Below, one piece after another: positions 1 to 8,534 of a stretch of 64,000 nt of DNA (the first letter of the stretch is position 1; every line of letters starts with the position of its first letter). The notes below the pieces were generated by a model. It worked only from the letters and a program-made list of their open reading frames with translations, was not told the origin of the DNA and searched no databases. Source of the stretch: Flavihumibacter solisilvae (lineage in GTDB: Bacteria > Bacteroidota > Bacteroidia > Chitinophagales > Chitinophagaceae). The stretch is taken from the NCBI RefSeq assembly GCF_000814475.1, contig NZ_JSVC01000009.1, positions 1-64,000 of the forward strand, written 5' to 3'. The translations under genes were made by a program, and so were the position numbers.

Positions 1-103
1 CACCTTTATATACTGACAGTGATACATCATGCAGTACATGTGTGGTTGCCGGTACATGGAAATATTTATTCAACCTCTCTGCAGTCAATACTTCTTGTGA
101 CAT
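1..103 (-). CDS. ABC transporter ATP-binding protein, N-terminus only (runs off window)
   Basis: Translating the minus strand from the ATG at 101-103 gives 34 codons before the window edge. The peptide starts MSQEVLTAERLNKYF and continues into VLHDVSLSV, the usual opening of an ABC ATPase (A-loop region and first beta strands, just before Walker A). Walker A itself lies outside the window. The ATG is only 10 bases after the stop of the FtsX-type permease, so this is the third gene of an adaptor-permease-ATPase operon. It should supply ATP hydrolysis for the exporter on the cytoplasmic face. The visible part is short, but the position and the peptide agree. Confidence 0.8.
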   Translation of the reverse strand, partial: MSQEVLTAERLNKYFHVPATTHVLHDVSLSVYKG

Positions 104-113
104 ACATCCGGTT

Positions 114-1376
114 TTATCCTCTTAAGATTGAGACAGGGTCCACCTTCGATGCCTTCAGTGCAGGCATCAAACCTGCCAGGCCAGTTGTAATCAGGCCAAA
201 GACCAGGCCTATCACATAATAGAGCACATCAAAATTTACCGGAAAATGTTTGATAATAATCCATTCATCTTCCGGCCAGGGAACCTGCGATAAAGCATAC
301 GATAGCAGGAAACCCAGTAACAGTCCAGCTACTGCTCCTACCAGGCCGATGATCAAAGATTGTGAAAGAAAGATCTGCACGATATCTTTTCGCGCAAAAC
401 CTTCCGCCTTCAGGATGGCTATATCTTTCAGTTTACCGATGATCACCATATTCATGATATTGTAGATACCAAAACCTGCTATCAACAAGAGCGTAAAGCT
501 TAGTACATAAGTGAAGGTATCGCGGATCATGTTGCCTGCTTTAACCGATGCATTCACGGTTTCCCAATCTTCCGCCCTGTAACCATATTTGACAGCCAAT
601 GCCGGAGCCAGCGCAGGCGCCCTGTTCATATCTTTCAGCTTCAGGCGAATATCTGTGATATAATCCCGGCCTTTCCCCAGTAATTGTTGCATGTCAGTAA
701 GGCTCACATAAGCTTTGAACTCATCTACAGTGGCGATGCCGAATTTATAAGTACCCACTACCCTGAAACGTAACCTGGCCCCGGAAGGTGCGGTAGCTGT
801 AACGAGATCACCGGTTGTCACATTCAATTTGTCGGCCAGTTTATATCCGAGCAGGATGCCGTTATCTGCTGTCAGCAGGTTTTGCGGTTGCCCGTTTGAC
901 ATTTTTTCTGACAAACCAAACAGCCGGTCTTCCTCCAGTATATTTACGCCATCGACCATCGCTCCAAGTTGAACAGGGCCATAATTGAACAGCAATTGCG
1001 AGGAAACAAGAGGCGACACTACCTCCACCTCTTTATTTTTTCTCAGGTCTTCTATAATACCGGGAGCATTTTTCAGGTTCAGGTTGATCTGTTTGGGGCG
1101 CGGGTGGCGGACAATGATCCATGTTTCCTGCTTTTTTCCAAAGTACTTATCCGCAACAGAAGATGTGTAATCTGTATTGTAGTCATTATAGATCCTGATA
1201 TCCGGTGTAACTGACAGCATAATAGTTTCGAAAAAATCATTCATCCCTTTCATAAAACTCATCATCAGGATGAACATGCCAATTCCGAATGTTACGCCCA
1301 TCATCGCTACAATGGTCTGTCGCCTGCGCGAAAGCATATGCACTTTAACGATCTTCAGGTTTACAGGCAACTTCAT
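114..1376 (-). CDS. ABC transporter permease, FtsX/MacB type
   Basis: This 420-residue inner-membrane permease has the MacB/FtsX plan. There is one TM helix near residues 22-42, a large periplasmic domain (about 45-275), then three C-terminal TM helices in the FtsX domain (about 285-410). It ends in the motif DPVSILRG, which is typical of LolC/MacB-like permeases. The start codon overlaps the stop of the HlyD-type gene upstream (ATGA overlap at 1373-1376), and an ATPase gene follows after 10 bases. The three genes should form a tripartite exporter of the MacAB/DevBCA kind. The substrate cannot be read from sequence. Lipoprotein sorting (LolCE) is an alternative family role, but the adjacent adaptor favours export. 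Confidence 0.88.
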   Translation of the reverse strand: MKLPVNLKIVKVHMLSRRRQTIVAMMGVTFGIGMFILMMSFMKGMNDFFETIMLSVTPDIRIYNDYNTDYTSSVADKYFGKKQETWIIVRHPRPKQINLNLKNAPGIIEDLRKNKEVEVVSPLVSSQLLFNYGPVQLGAMVDGVNILEEDRLFGLSEKMSNGQPQNLLTADNGILLGYKLADKLNVTTGDLVTATAPSGARLRFRVVGTYKFGIATVDEFKAYVSLTDMQQLLGKGRDYITDIRLKLKDMNRAPALAPALAVKYGYRAEDWETVNASVKAGNMIRDTFTYVLSFTLLLIAGFGIYNIMNMVIIGKLKDIAILKAEGFARKDIVQIFLSQSLIIGLVGAVAGLLLGFLLSYALSQVPWPEDEWIIIKHFPVNFDVLYYVIGLVFGLITTGLAGLMPALKASKVDPVSILRG

Positions 1377-2488
1377 GGCTTTTCAATTTGTGCCTTCACC
1401 AAAACCGGAGTTGTTTCGTCAAGGCCGGATATGATCTCGACATCTTCGAGCGTAGTAATACCTGTTTGTACGGCGGTTTTTTTCGCAGTTTTTTTCTCCT
1501 GGATCCACACACTGTCTTTACCCGCCAGGGCATTGACTGGCAGTACCAATGCATTACATTTTTTAAGGACAACAATATTGGCTTCAATGGATGTGTGAAT
1601 AAAAGAGATCGCTGTCTGGCCGGTAAATAATGCGTCCACACGGAAAGTCTGGTCCTGTTCATTCATAACCGCGTAAATATTTGTTACAATCGCTTCATAT
1701 ACCGTTTCACCAGTTGCATCAGTTTGCAGCAACACCTGTTGACCGTTTCGCACTTTATTAATATCCTGTTGGTCAACAGCCATCCTGATTACCTGTTTAC
1801 CGGCTTCACCCACCAGTGCAACCACTTCATTTGAGTAGACTGTTTCACCAATTTCTTTATAGGTCTGGAAGACTACACCAGTCCGGTCGCTCCTGATAAA
1901 ATAATCCTGAAAATCTTCTCCTGCTGCTGTCAACTGACTGCGGGCATTGCTTTGTGATACTTCCAGTTCACGGATGGCAGCATGATATTTCTGCTCGGCA
2001 ATCTTTTTCTGGTTTAATGATAACTGGTAGTTGGCAAATACATAATCCAGGTTGTTCCTGGTGCCGATGTGCTGTTCCCACAAAGTCTTATAACGGTGGT
2101 AAATCAACGAATCATTATTGCATTTTACGGCTGCGTTTTGTAATGACAATTCCAGGTCATTCAGCAACGGGGAATCACCTGAAAGATTGCCTGATGCGTA
2201 ATCGTAATTTTTCCTGGCAGCTTCAAATTTCAGCTTTGCAGCTTCATTGCCGATGACATACAGCAATTGACCCTTCTGAATCGTGTCACCATCTTTGACC
2301 AGCTTTTTGATGATCGTGCCATTTCCCAGTGACGCAAGTTTGTATTCGTTCTGAGAAACGATCTTCCCCGAAGCATAAACAGTTTCAATTATATCTTTCC
2401 TTTCCGGGTAGATCACCTGGTGCCTGTTGCAGGCTGAACATATTGTTGCAACCAGGAAGCCAATTATGCCAAGATGTGAAGCAGACAT
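1373..2488 (-). CDS. HlyD-family periplasmic adaptor (membrane fusion protein)
   Basis: This protein of about 371 residues bridges an inner-membrane ABC permease to the outer membrane. It has an N-terminal hydrophobic anchor (MSASHLGIIGFLVATIC) followed by cysteines that may be lipidated. A biotinyl/lipoyl-like half-motif follows (VKDGDTIQKGQLLYVI), then a coiled-coil hairpin rich in N, Q and K, a second lipoyl half (RSDRTGVVFQTYKEIGETV), and beta-barrel domains. I chose the ATG at 2486-2488. An in-frame extension to 2641 would run through the tRNA-Arg gene and its terminator, so it is rejected. The gene is translationally coupled to the permease downstream. Confidence 0.87.
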   Translation of the reverse strand: MSASHLGIIGFLVATICSACNRHQVIYPERKDIIETVYASGKIVSQNEYKLASLGNGTIIKKLVKDGDTIQKGQLLYVIGNEAAKLKFEAARKNYDYASGNLSGDSPLLNDLELSLQNAAVKCNNDSLIYHRYKTLWEQHIGTRNNLDYVFANYQLSLNQKKIAEQKYHAAIRELEVSQSNARSQLTAAGEDFQDYFIRSDRTGVVFQTYKEIGETVYSNEVVALVGEAGKQVIRMAVDQQDINKVRNGQQVLLQTDATGETVYEAIVTNIYAVMNEQDQTFRVDALFTGQTAISFIHTSIEANIVVLKKCNALVLPVNALAGKDSVWIQEKKTAKKTAVQTGITTLEDVEIISGLDETTPVLVKAQIEKP

Positions 2489-2591
2489 ACCCCAATGTAG
2501 CGTAACCAGGGTTTCTTTTAAATGACGACCGTCAGTCACTTCACTGAGTTTGCGCAGCCCAGAAGCTTTGATTCCCTTAGCTACTCCAAAA

Positions 2592-2620
2592 CAAAAAAGC
2601 GCAGTATCTACCTGCGCTTT
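2592..2620 (-). terminator. Rho-independent terminator of tRNA-Arg
   Basis: Read on the minus strand just after the tRNA, AAAGCGCAG and CTGCGCTTT form a 9-bp stem with a 7-base loop, followed by a run of Ts. It separates the tRNA from the adaptor gene downstream. Confidence 0.8.
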
Positions 2621-2622
2621 CG

Positions 2623-2696
2623 TGATCCGGATTGGATTCAAACCAATGACCTACTGCTTAGAAGGCAGTTGCTCTATTCAACTGAGCTACCGGACC
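2623..2696 (-). tRNA. tRNA-Arg(UCU)
   Basis: The minus strand folds into a full cloverleaf of 74 nt. The acceptor stem GGTCCGG pairs with CCGGATC (one G-U), with discriminator A. The D-arm contains AGCTCAGTTGA. The anticodon stem is ACTGC/GCAGT around the loop CTTCTAA, so the anticodon is TCT. The T-arm contains GGTTTGAATCC. CCA is not encoded. An exact TAnnTTTG box lies immediately upstream and a hairpin terminator immediately downstream, so it is a single-gene unit. Confidence 0.97.
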
Positions 2697-2704
2697 ATGG
2701 GGCG

Positions 2705-2737
2705 CAAAGATAATGCAAAATCAAAATGGAAAGCAAA
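2705..2737 (-). promoter_or_regulatory. Bacteroidota promoter of tRNA-Arg
   Basis: The minus strand has TATCTTTG (2705-2712), an exact match to the -7 consensus TAnnTTTG. TTTG at 2734-2737 lies 21 bases upstream as a -33 element. Transcription would start a few bases before the mature tRNA end at 2696. Confidence 0.65.
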
Positions 2738-2785
2738 AATTAAAATGTTATGAAAACCAGCGTGTTAGGCAGTTCCGCGTGTTTT

Positions 2786-3532
2786 TTAAAATCGGTATCC
2801 GATGCTGATATTATAACGGAAACCACCTGACCAGAAACTTTCCACCCCGGATGAATTGATCTCGCCTCCTTCGGTGAGGCGTTCCAGGACGGGAAGCTTT
2901 TCTTTCATGGCATCGATGATATCCTGGAGAAGTTCATTATCCTCAATGCCATCAATGTGACCATCCATTTTGGCTTTAAAGCGATAAGAAGTAATAGCGG
3001 GACCAAACATAACGGCGTCGATCACGAAGCGCTTCCATAGTACAAACTGGTACCCGAGGGAGGCCCCGATATTCCCGAAACCTACGGTTGTATTGAGAGT
3101 GACCGATTGAGTATGAGCGCTGTCGTTAACTATACGTTCTCCCTTGAATCCATGATAACTGACAAACGGAGCGATAAATACGCCGCGAGGGGCATGGTAT
3201 TTATTTTCTTTGGCAAGATAGAACCGGTATTCAAAGCCGGCAGAAAAGCCAGACTTGCTCACAGACCGGCCGAGATTTACGTCGCTTCTGACCAGCTTTA
3301 TATCGAGCGGAAATTCTTCATATCCGCCAAAAAGTACGAAAGACCGCTTCTTATTAAGCACTCTTTCATATAACAGCTGAACGGCATTGTTGTAGAGAAG
3401 ACTGTTGGTCAGACTGACCTTGACTATGTTGGGATAAGGCTTACCGTTGTCGACGATCAGCGTATCCTGGGCCCTTGTACTGTTGAAGGAAAGCAGTAAA
3501 ACAAGGAACATTGCAGAAGTGCGTATGTTCAT
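2786..3532 (-). CDS. Secreted outer-membrane beta-barrel-like protein
   Basis: This 248-residue protein has a clean signal peptide (MNIRTSAMFLVLLLSFNSTRAQ, cleavage near residue 22). Amphipathic strands with alternating aromatic residues follow (FSAGFEYRFYL, GVFIAPFVSYHGF, GFGNIGASLGYQF), and it ends in a C-terminal aromatic residue (YRF), as expected for a small outer-membrane barrel. No enzymatic motif is visible. It is the last gene of a three-gene minus-strand unit, 11 bases after the DUF4239-type gene. A DUF3575-like barrel family is the closest type I can suggest. The function is unknown. Confidence 0.7.
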   Translation of the reverse strand: MNIRTSAMFLVLLLSFNSTRAQDTLIVDNGKPYPNIVKVSLTNSLLYNNAVQLLYERVLNKKRSFVLFGGYEEFPLDIKLVRSDVNLGRSVSKSGFSAGFEYRFYLAKENKYHAPRGVFIAPFVSYHGFKGERIVNDSAHTQSVTLNTTVGFGNIGASLGYQFVLWKRFVIDAVMFGPAITSYRFKAKMDGHIDGIEDNELLQDIIDAMKEKLPVLERLTEGGEINSSGVESFWSGGFRYNISIGYRF

Positions 3533-3543
3533 GGCCGTTTATT

Positions 3544-4335
3544 TTAAGGGTGAAACATCTGTCTCAATTCAATCATCGCCTGCTCACCAATTTCAGACCG
3601 GATCAATCCGCGACGCGGCCTGCCCAGGTCCAGGATCACATAAATCACCAGGCAGGTCAGCAGGCAGAACCCGGTCATCACCAGCCAATCCCTCAAAACC
3701 ATACGCTTCGCTTCAAACCCGGCAAGAAAAGAGCTGGTCAATGCCAGTATCCCAAGGGTAAGGAGAATGATGTCCGGAACACGACTTTTCTGAACCGCTT
3801 CAATACTTGTCGTGATATCGATCATTTCATTAAGGGATGGGATCATCTGGTTGGATGGTATCAGCATACCGGTCAGTTTGGAAGCCCCAGCCGCCCGTTT
3901 CCAGATCCTGTCGCTAATAACAGCCGCTTCTTTTTTCGCCTGGATGATCGTTTGCACGTCTGCACCTGTCGTATAAAACCGGATCCGCTTTTCTACATAT
4001 TGTTCAAAATCTATCCTGAATGCCTGCCTGATGGTGTCGGGATAAAGGTCTGCACGCAGCACTGCTGTTCCGATCGCATTTGCCTCTGCAATGATCACGT
4101 CACGGTTCCTTTCGTATTTATTGGCTGAAATCCCGAATGTTATCGCCAATACAAATGCCAGCAACCCAAGCATCCCGCCTTCCAGGCCTTTGATTCCATC
4201 TGCATCTGAAACCGGCAAGCGCTGATCAACCAGCTTCCTCACCCGGTTCCCGAACCATGAAATCAGCAGCATGCTGAAAAACAGCACAACCGTCAGTACA
4301 ATTGCGTCAGTCCTGTTGAATATTTCCGTAAACAC
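3544..4335 (-). CDS. DUF4239 / bestrophin-like membrane protein
   Basis: This 263-residue integral membrane protein has two N-terminal TM helices (about 12-28 and 55-72), a long soluble helical region, and two C-terminal TM helices (about 188-207 and 217-237). The pattern, with the conserved stretch KYERNRDVIIAEANAIGTA after the second helix, fits the DUF4239 bestrophin-like family, whose transport role is not established. It lies 8 bases after the calcium-loop protein gene and 11 bases before the beta-barrel gene, so the three are probably co-transcribed. Confidence 0.75.
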   Translation of the reverse strand: MFTEIFNRTDAIVLTVVLFFSMLLISWFGNRVRKLVDQRLPVSDADGIKGLEGGMLGLLAFVLAITFGISANKYERNRDVIIAEANAIGTAVLRADLYPDTIRQAFRIDFEQYVEKRIRFYTTGADVQTIIQAKKEAAVISDRIWKRAAGASKLTGMLIPSNQMIPSLNEMIDITTSIEAVQKSRVPDIILLTLGILALTSSFLAGFEAKRMVLRDWLVMTGFCLLTCLVIYVILDLGRPRRGLIRSEIGEQAMIELRQMFHP

Positions 4336-4343
4336 ATCCGTAA

Positions 4344-4859
4344 TTATCGACTGAACATCGCCGTCAGGTCCTGCAGGTCCACATCTCCGTCACGATCCTT
4401 ATCCAACCCGCCTGACGCGGCTTTTCCCAGCATACTTTCCATGTTGATGCCCGCACTTTTCCCGCCGCTGAGACTATTAAAAATATCCTGGATATTAAAA
4501 CTGCTGTCGTTTGGATTATTGGTCCTGCCGATCAACTTTCCAAGTACCATCGGCAACAGGCTGCCTACAATTCCTCCTGCCTGTGACTTGTTCAATCCAA
4601 ATTTGTTCATCAATGAATCCATCACGCCGCCGGATAACTGCTGCACCATCGGATTGCCCGCATTTGCGTTGGATTCATTTGTAAAGAACCCCAGCACATC
4701 TTTCGTTCCGCCCTGTGCAAGGATTCCCTGTAAGCCACTCACCAGCGATGAGCCTGCAGTTTCAATAGCTTCTTCATTGCGCTCATTGGGAATATCGGGA
4801 TTGTTGACAATGCTGTCACCGGCGTTTTCCCGGATCAGGTTCATTAGTTGATCCAACAT
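4344..4859 (-). CDS. DUF937-like protein with C-terminal EF-hand loop
   Basis: This 171-residue protein has no signal peptide. The body is helical and rich in G, N, Q and L. The segment SQAGGIVGSLLPMVLGKLIG resembles DUF937-type proteins. The C-terminus carries an excellent calcium loop, DKDRDGDVDLQD (about 155-166), with Asp at positions 1, 3, 5 and 9 as in EF-hand or dockerin loops. It is the first gene of the operon with the DUF4239 membrane protein and the beta-barrel. The pairing suggests a calcium-responsive partner, but this is inference. Confidence 0.65.
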   Translation of the reverse strand: MLDQLMNLIRENAGDSIVNNPDIPNERNEEAIETAGSSLVSGLQGILAQGGTKDVLGFFTNESNANAGNPMVQQLSGGVMDSLMNKFGLNKSQAGGIVGSLLPMVLGKLIGRTNNPNDSSFNIQDIFNSLSGGKSAGINMESMLGKAASGGLDKDRDGDVDLQDLTAMFSR

Positions 4860-4972
4860 GACTGAATATTTTAATGGTTATCGAATGACGTAAAATGAAG
4901 CGTAACGGATAGGCTGCTACTAAGAGAGAGTGATGTAATTTACTGTTATTTTTACGAAAACTTATCACCGGA

Positions 4973-5644
4973 ATGGATGTAAAGATTGAACCAGGCTGGA
5001 AGGCAGTTCTGAAGCCGGAATTCACAAAAACCTATTTCCAGCAGGTAGTTACACATCTTAAAATGGAAAAGATGGCGGGAAAAGTGATCTACCCGCCCGG
5101 CTCGATGATCTTTCATGCTTTCGACAAAACACCGTTCGATAAAGTGAAAGTCGTAATTCTCGGGCAGGACCCGTATCACAATCCCGGTCAGGCGCACGGA
5201 TTAAGCTTTAGCGTACCTGAGGGTGTTACACCACCGCCGTCGCTGATCAACATTTATAAAGAAATTGCAAGCGATATCGGGGTAACGATGCCTCGCCAGG
5301 GAAATCTCGAGAAATGGGCGGAACGCGGTGTTTTATTACTGAACGCTGCACTCACGGTCCGTGCAAACGAGCCTGCCAGTCATTCGAAGATCGGCTGGAT
5401 GGACTTTACTGACTCAGTTATCCGGCACGTCAGTAACGATAAGGAACATGTGGTATTTTTGCTTTGGGGAAAGTTCGCGCAGGAAAAACAACACCTTATC
5501 GATGAAACCAAACACCTGGTGCTGAAAGCAGCACACCCCTCGCCTTTCAGTGCAGATAAGGGATTTTTCGGATGCCGGCATTTTTCGCGGACAAACGAAT
5601 ACCTTGCAAAAAACGGAATTGATCCGATCGACTGGTCATTGTAA
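4973..5644 (+). CDS. ung: Uracil-DNA glycosylase, family 1
   Basis: This 223-residue cytosolic repair enzyme removes uracil from DNA and starts base-excision repair. All family-1 motifs are present: the catalytic water-activating loop GQDPYH (64-69, Asp66), the uracil-binding stretch LLLNAALTVR (121-130), and the DNA-intercalation loop HPSPFS with catalytic His188. The length matches the family. It is divergent from the DUF937-like gene and is followed after 13 bases by an acyltransferase gene, probably in one transcript. Confidence 0.97.
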   Translation: MDVKIEPGWKAVLKPEFTKTYFQQVVTHLKMEKMAGKVIYPPGSMIFHAFDKTPFDKVKVVILGQDPYHNPGQAHGLSFSVPEGVTPPPSLINIYKEIASDIGVTMPRQGNLEKWAERGVLLLNAALTVRANEPASHSKIGWMDFTDSVIRHVSNDKEHVVFLLWGKFAQEKQHLIDETKHLVLKAAHPSPFSADKGFFGCRHFSRTNEYLAKNGIDPIDWSL

Positions 5645-5657
5645 TTAATTTCACAGC

Positions 5658-6398
5658 ATGAGAATCTTCAGGGAAATTTTCGGTCGCGTCTGGGCGTTAT
5701 GGGTACTCCTCCTCTTTGTTGTTACGATGATCCCCTTCCTGCTGCCGGCGCTGGCATTTTGCGCCACGGCTCCTGAACCGGCACGCACGCGGCGTTTCAT
5801 CAAATATGCAAGGGTATGGATGGCAATTTACCTTAGGCTGATCGGCTGTCCGTTACGCATCAGCGGCAAGGAAAATTTCGCCCCGGGTGAACAGTATATT
5901 GTTATCTGCAATCATAATGCGCTGATGGACGTACCTGTGTCCTCCCCTTCCATCCCCGGTGCAAACAAGACCATAGCCAAAGCAGAAATGGCGAAAATCC
6001 CGGTCTTTGGTATGATCTATAAAATGGGCTCCGTGCTGGTGGACCGCAAGAGCGACAAGAGCCGCAAGGAGAGCTACCTGAATATGAAGAAGGTGCTTGA
6101 CATGGGCATGCATATGTGTATTTATCCCGAGGGTACCCGCAATAAAACCGAACAGCCCCTGAAAGCTTTTCATGATGGTGCATTCCGGCTGGCATTAGAT
6201 ACCAGGAAATCAATCATCCCCGGGATGATCTTCAATACGCGGAAGGTGAATCCGGCAGATAAGTTCTTTTATATCATGCCGCACCGGCTCTACATGGATT
6301 TCCTTCCTCCCATTGCTGTAGAACCGGGCGACACAGTTGAATCATTGCGGAACAGATCCTTTGAAATCATGAAGGATTACTATTCAAAAAATGCTTAA
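5658..6398 (+). CDS. 1-acyl-sn-glycerol-3-phosphate acyltransferase (PlsC/LPLAT family)
   Basis: This 246-residue membrane-associated acyltransferase should convert lysophosphatidate to phosphatidate in phospholipid synthesis. It has an N-terminal TM segment (about 11-35). The LPLAT motif I is HNALMD (His86, Asp91) and motif III is YPEGTR (about 156-161). The start at 5658 lies 13 bases after ung. Its 3' end overlaps the convergent AhpD-like gene by 4 bases. Other LPLAT activities, such as lipid A or ornithine-lipid acylation, cannot be excluded from motifs alone. Confidence 0.88.
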   Translation: MRIFREIFGRVWALWVLLLFVVTMIPFLLPALAFCATAPEPARTRRFIKYARVWMAIYLRLIGCPLRISGKENFAPGEQYIVICNHNALMDVPVSSPSIPGANKTIAKAEMAKIPVFGMIYKMGSVLVDRKSDKSRKESYLNMKKVLDMGMHMCIYPEGTRNKTEQPLKAFHDGAFRLALDTRKSIIPGMIFNTRKVNPADKFFYIMPHRLYMDFLPPIAVEPGDTVESLRNRSFEIMKDYYSKNA

Positions 6399-6946
6399 GC
6401 TGCCGCTGCTTCATCAAGTTTTGGGGCGACAGGCCAATCGACCGGAACTTTCGTTAATGCATGCAGGTAATTTGTTATGACCTTATCACCAACAACAACT
6501 GTTGTTTCTACCAGGCTCGCCTCTGTATAACCTTCAAAATAAAAATTCTGAAGCAGTTCGTCGCGCACGAAACCACGTTCTTCAACAATTGCTTTCACCA
6601 GTTTCGCCAAGGCATCCAGCTTCCTATCAAAGGAAATCTCAGCTCTCCTGATCTGCAGGATCTGCTCGTCGCTGAAGCCGTTCAGCCTGGCAATCGCCGT
6701 ATGTGCACTTAAACAGTATTCACAATTATTCAGCTGGCTTACCACCAGGCTGATCACTTCCTTTTCCTTCGCACGGAGAGTTGATTTACCGCTTTGCAGG
6801 TTGAGGTAATTACCCAATGCATTCTCTGAATGTGCAAAAATCGCATACAGGTTCGGAACAAATCCTACTGACTTTTTGATTCCATCGAAAATCGCCTGGT
6901 TTGCCGGTGAAACATTCTCTCTTTGCGGAATGGGAAACGTGTTCAT
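6395..6946 (-). CDS. AhpD-like / carboxymuconolactone decarboxylase family protein
   Basis: This 183-residue cytosolic protein belongs to the peroxidase-related AhpD/CMD family. The redox motif CEYCLSAH (Cys75, Cys78, His82) is the canonical CxxCxxxH of alkylhydroperoxidase-like proteins. It lies downstream of, and on the same strand as, an AraC-family gene (7051-7914) across a 104-bp gap. Near the gene the minus strand reads GAACTTTG, one mismatch from TAnnTTTG, so it may have its own promoter. A role in peroxide or organic-radical detoxification is likely, and the exact substrate is unknown. Confidence 0.87.
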   Translation of the reverse strand: MNTFPIPQRENVSPANQAIFDGIKKSVGFVPNLYAIFAHSENALGNYLNLQSGKSTLRAKEKEVISLVVSQLNNCEYCLSAHTAIARLNGFSDEQILQIRRAEISFDRKLDALAKLVKAIVEERGFVRDELLQNFYFEGYTEASLVETTVVVGDKVITNYLHALTKVPVDWPVAPKLDEAAAA

Positions 6947-7050
6947 GATGATTGTTTTTTGTTATTGATTGTGAGAACAAAGTTCCATCATGATAGGCCC
7001 GGGAAGAATAGACAGACTTCCCTGTAAATTGTAAAATTGTCCCGTTGCCG

Positions 7051-7914
7051 TCAGCTAACAGCCGTATCGGCAAGCTTTCCTTTCCGGAATTCCGATGCGG
7101 AAACTGAAGATAGTTTCTTGAAGAAACTGCTGAAATAAGCGATGTCTTCAAACCCCAGTTCATATGCAATTTCTTTGGAAGACATATCGGTGTAAATGAG
7201 CAGGCGCTTTGCCTCCAGGAGTATGCGGTCCTGGATCACCGCAAGAGGCGATTTATTATTATAGATGGCAAACAGGTTGGCGAGGGTTTTGGGAGAACGG
7301 TTCAGCAGGTCGGCATAAAACTTCACCCGATGCTGTGTTTTATAATGGTTTTCAACAAAAAGGTTGTATTTGCGGATGATGTCAAGTTTCTGGTCGCTAA
7401 GGTCTTTATCTTTCAGGAAACACTCTTTGGCCAGGCGGGTAATGATAATAATCAACCGCTTTAATAACATGCGTAACATTTCTTCCTGCACGGTATCGAC
7501 GGTTTCAAATTCTTCTATGAAAACTTTAAGGAGCAGTCCGATTTTCAGCTGCACCTTTTCTTCCAGTGCTGTGAACATGGTTTTATTGGATCCATAAAAC
7601 AGGAACCCTACACAACTGACTTCCTTATCATGGTTCACAATGCAATAAAAATCGCGGTTGAATTGCCAGGCAATGATATCTCCGGGATTTGAAAACTCGA
7701 AACTCTGGTTAACCATCAGGCAAAGAATGGAATGCTGCGGGAAATCATACATCACACTATCGATCTTAACCTGCTGGTTTTCGCCTTTATTCCAGGCAAT
7801 TGTCAGGAATTTATCTTTACGATCTTTGCCATAAAATACCCGGTCGAAGATGGTTTCATCCAGCGTCAGGCGGCATTCACCCGTGGTTTTGTGGTTAACA
7901 AATCTGAGGTTCAC
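7051..7914 (-). CDS. AraC-family transcriptional regulator
   Basis: This 287-residue regulator has an N-terminal sensing domain of about 170 residues (cupin-like, not matched to a ligand). The C-terminal AraC/XylS double helix-turn-helix covers about 185-280. It includes VKFYADLLNRSPKTLANLF, then SSKEIAYELGFEDIAYFSSF and the family signature FFKKLSSVSASEFRK. The start codon is GTG at 7912-7914. It is divergent from the YHS-DoxX-AzoR genes and upstream of the AhpD-like gene, so it is a good candidate controller of this redox group. Confidence 0.9.
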   Translation of the reverse strand: MNLRFVNHKTTGECRLTLDETIFDRVFYGKDRKDKFLTIAWNKGENQQVKIDSVMYDFPQHSILCLMVNQSFEFSNPGDIIAWQFNRDFYCIVNHDKEVSCVGFLFYGSNKTMFTALEEKVQLKIGLLLKVFIEEFETVDTVQEEMLRMLLKRLIIIITRLAKECFLKDKDLSDQKLDIIRKYNLFVENHYKTQHRVKFYADLLNRSPKTLANLFAIYNNKSPLAVIQDRILLEAKRLLIYTDMSSKEIAYELGFEDIAYFSSFFKKLSSVSASEFRKGKLADTAVS

Positions 7915-8024
7915 AGTTGCAGTAAAAAGTAAAAGTAAAAATTTTATGGTGCAGGCAGCTGCGTTCGGGAAGTTTGCCGAAGTGTTCGGGAAATCCGGGC
8001 ATTTTTCCGGGGCGCCTCCAATGG

Positions 8025-8032
8025 TAGCTTTG
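8025..8032 (+). promoter_or_regulatory. -7 element upstream of YHS gene
   Basis: TAGCTTTG exactly matches TAnnTTTG and lies 21 bases before the ATG at 8054. A T-rich run at 8002-8006 occupies the -33 position without a clear TTG. Confidence 0.5.
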
Positions 8033-8053
8033 ATTCAATAAAAATCAACAACA

Positions 8054-8521
8054 ATGAAAAAGCTACTTGGTTCAATGGTTATTATGCTGGTGTTGATTGG
8101 CAGTACCACCGCCCAGCAACCCGAAATCCGCAAAAAGCAATATAACCTGGAGAAGTCCGGGGTAGCTATCCAGGGCTATGACCCGGTTGCCTACTTTACC
8201 AGCCAAAAGGCCATTGAAGGAAAAAAAGAATTCACTACAGGTTTCAATGGCGTGACCTATCGCTTTGCCAGCGCACAAAACCTGCAGTTATTCAAGGCGG
8301 ATCCTGCAAGGTATGAACCACAGTATGGTGGCTGGTGCGCCTACGCAATGGGCGCGAAGGGAGAAAAAGTCGAAGTGGATCCGGAAACATTCAAGATCGT
8401 AAACGGTAAGCTTTACCTGTTCTACAATAAGTTGCAGACCAATACGCTCAACTACTGGAACAAGGATGAGGCAAAGCTGAAACCTAATGCAGACAAGAAC
8501 TGGACAAAATTTGTTAACTGA
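8054..8521 (+). CDS. Secreted YHS-domain protein
   Basis: This 155-residue protein has an N-terminal signal peptide (MKKLLGSMVIMLVLIGSTTAQ). The YHS-type core follows: GYDPVAYFTSQKAIEGKKEF, a Phe/Tyr-rich strand (YRFASAQN), and the PQYGGWCAYAMGAKG segment with a single Cys. YHS domains are associated with metal or copper handling, and the ligand here is unknown. The protein should act in the periplasm. A DoxX-type membrane protein follows after 13 bases in the same direction, and an AraC regulator is divergent. Confidence 0.85.
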   Translation: MKKLLGSMVIMLVLIGSTTAQQPEIRKKQYNLEKSGVAIQGYDPVAYFTSQKAIEGKKEFTTGFNGVTYRFASAQNLQLFKADPARYEPQYGGWCAYAMGAKGEKVEVDPETFKIVNGKLYLFYNKLQTNTLNYWNKDEAKLKPNADKNWTKFVN

Positions 8522-8534
8522 TCAATTTATTGCC

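Noticed and set aside
2489-2641. N-terminal extension of the HlyD-type adaptor
   Set aside because: It would translate through the tRNA-Arg terminator and into the tRNA gene.
3511-4128. 205-residue open frame on the plus strand
   Set aside because: It is antisense to the DUF4239 gene and its upstream neighbour, with unnatural composition.
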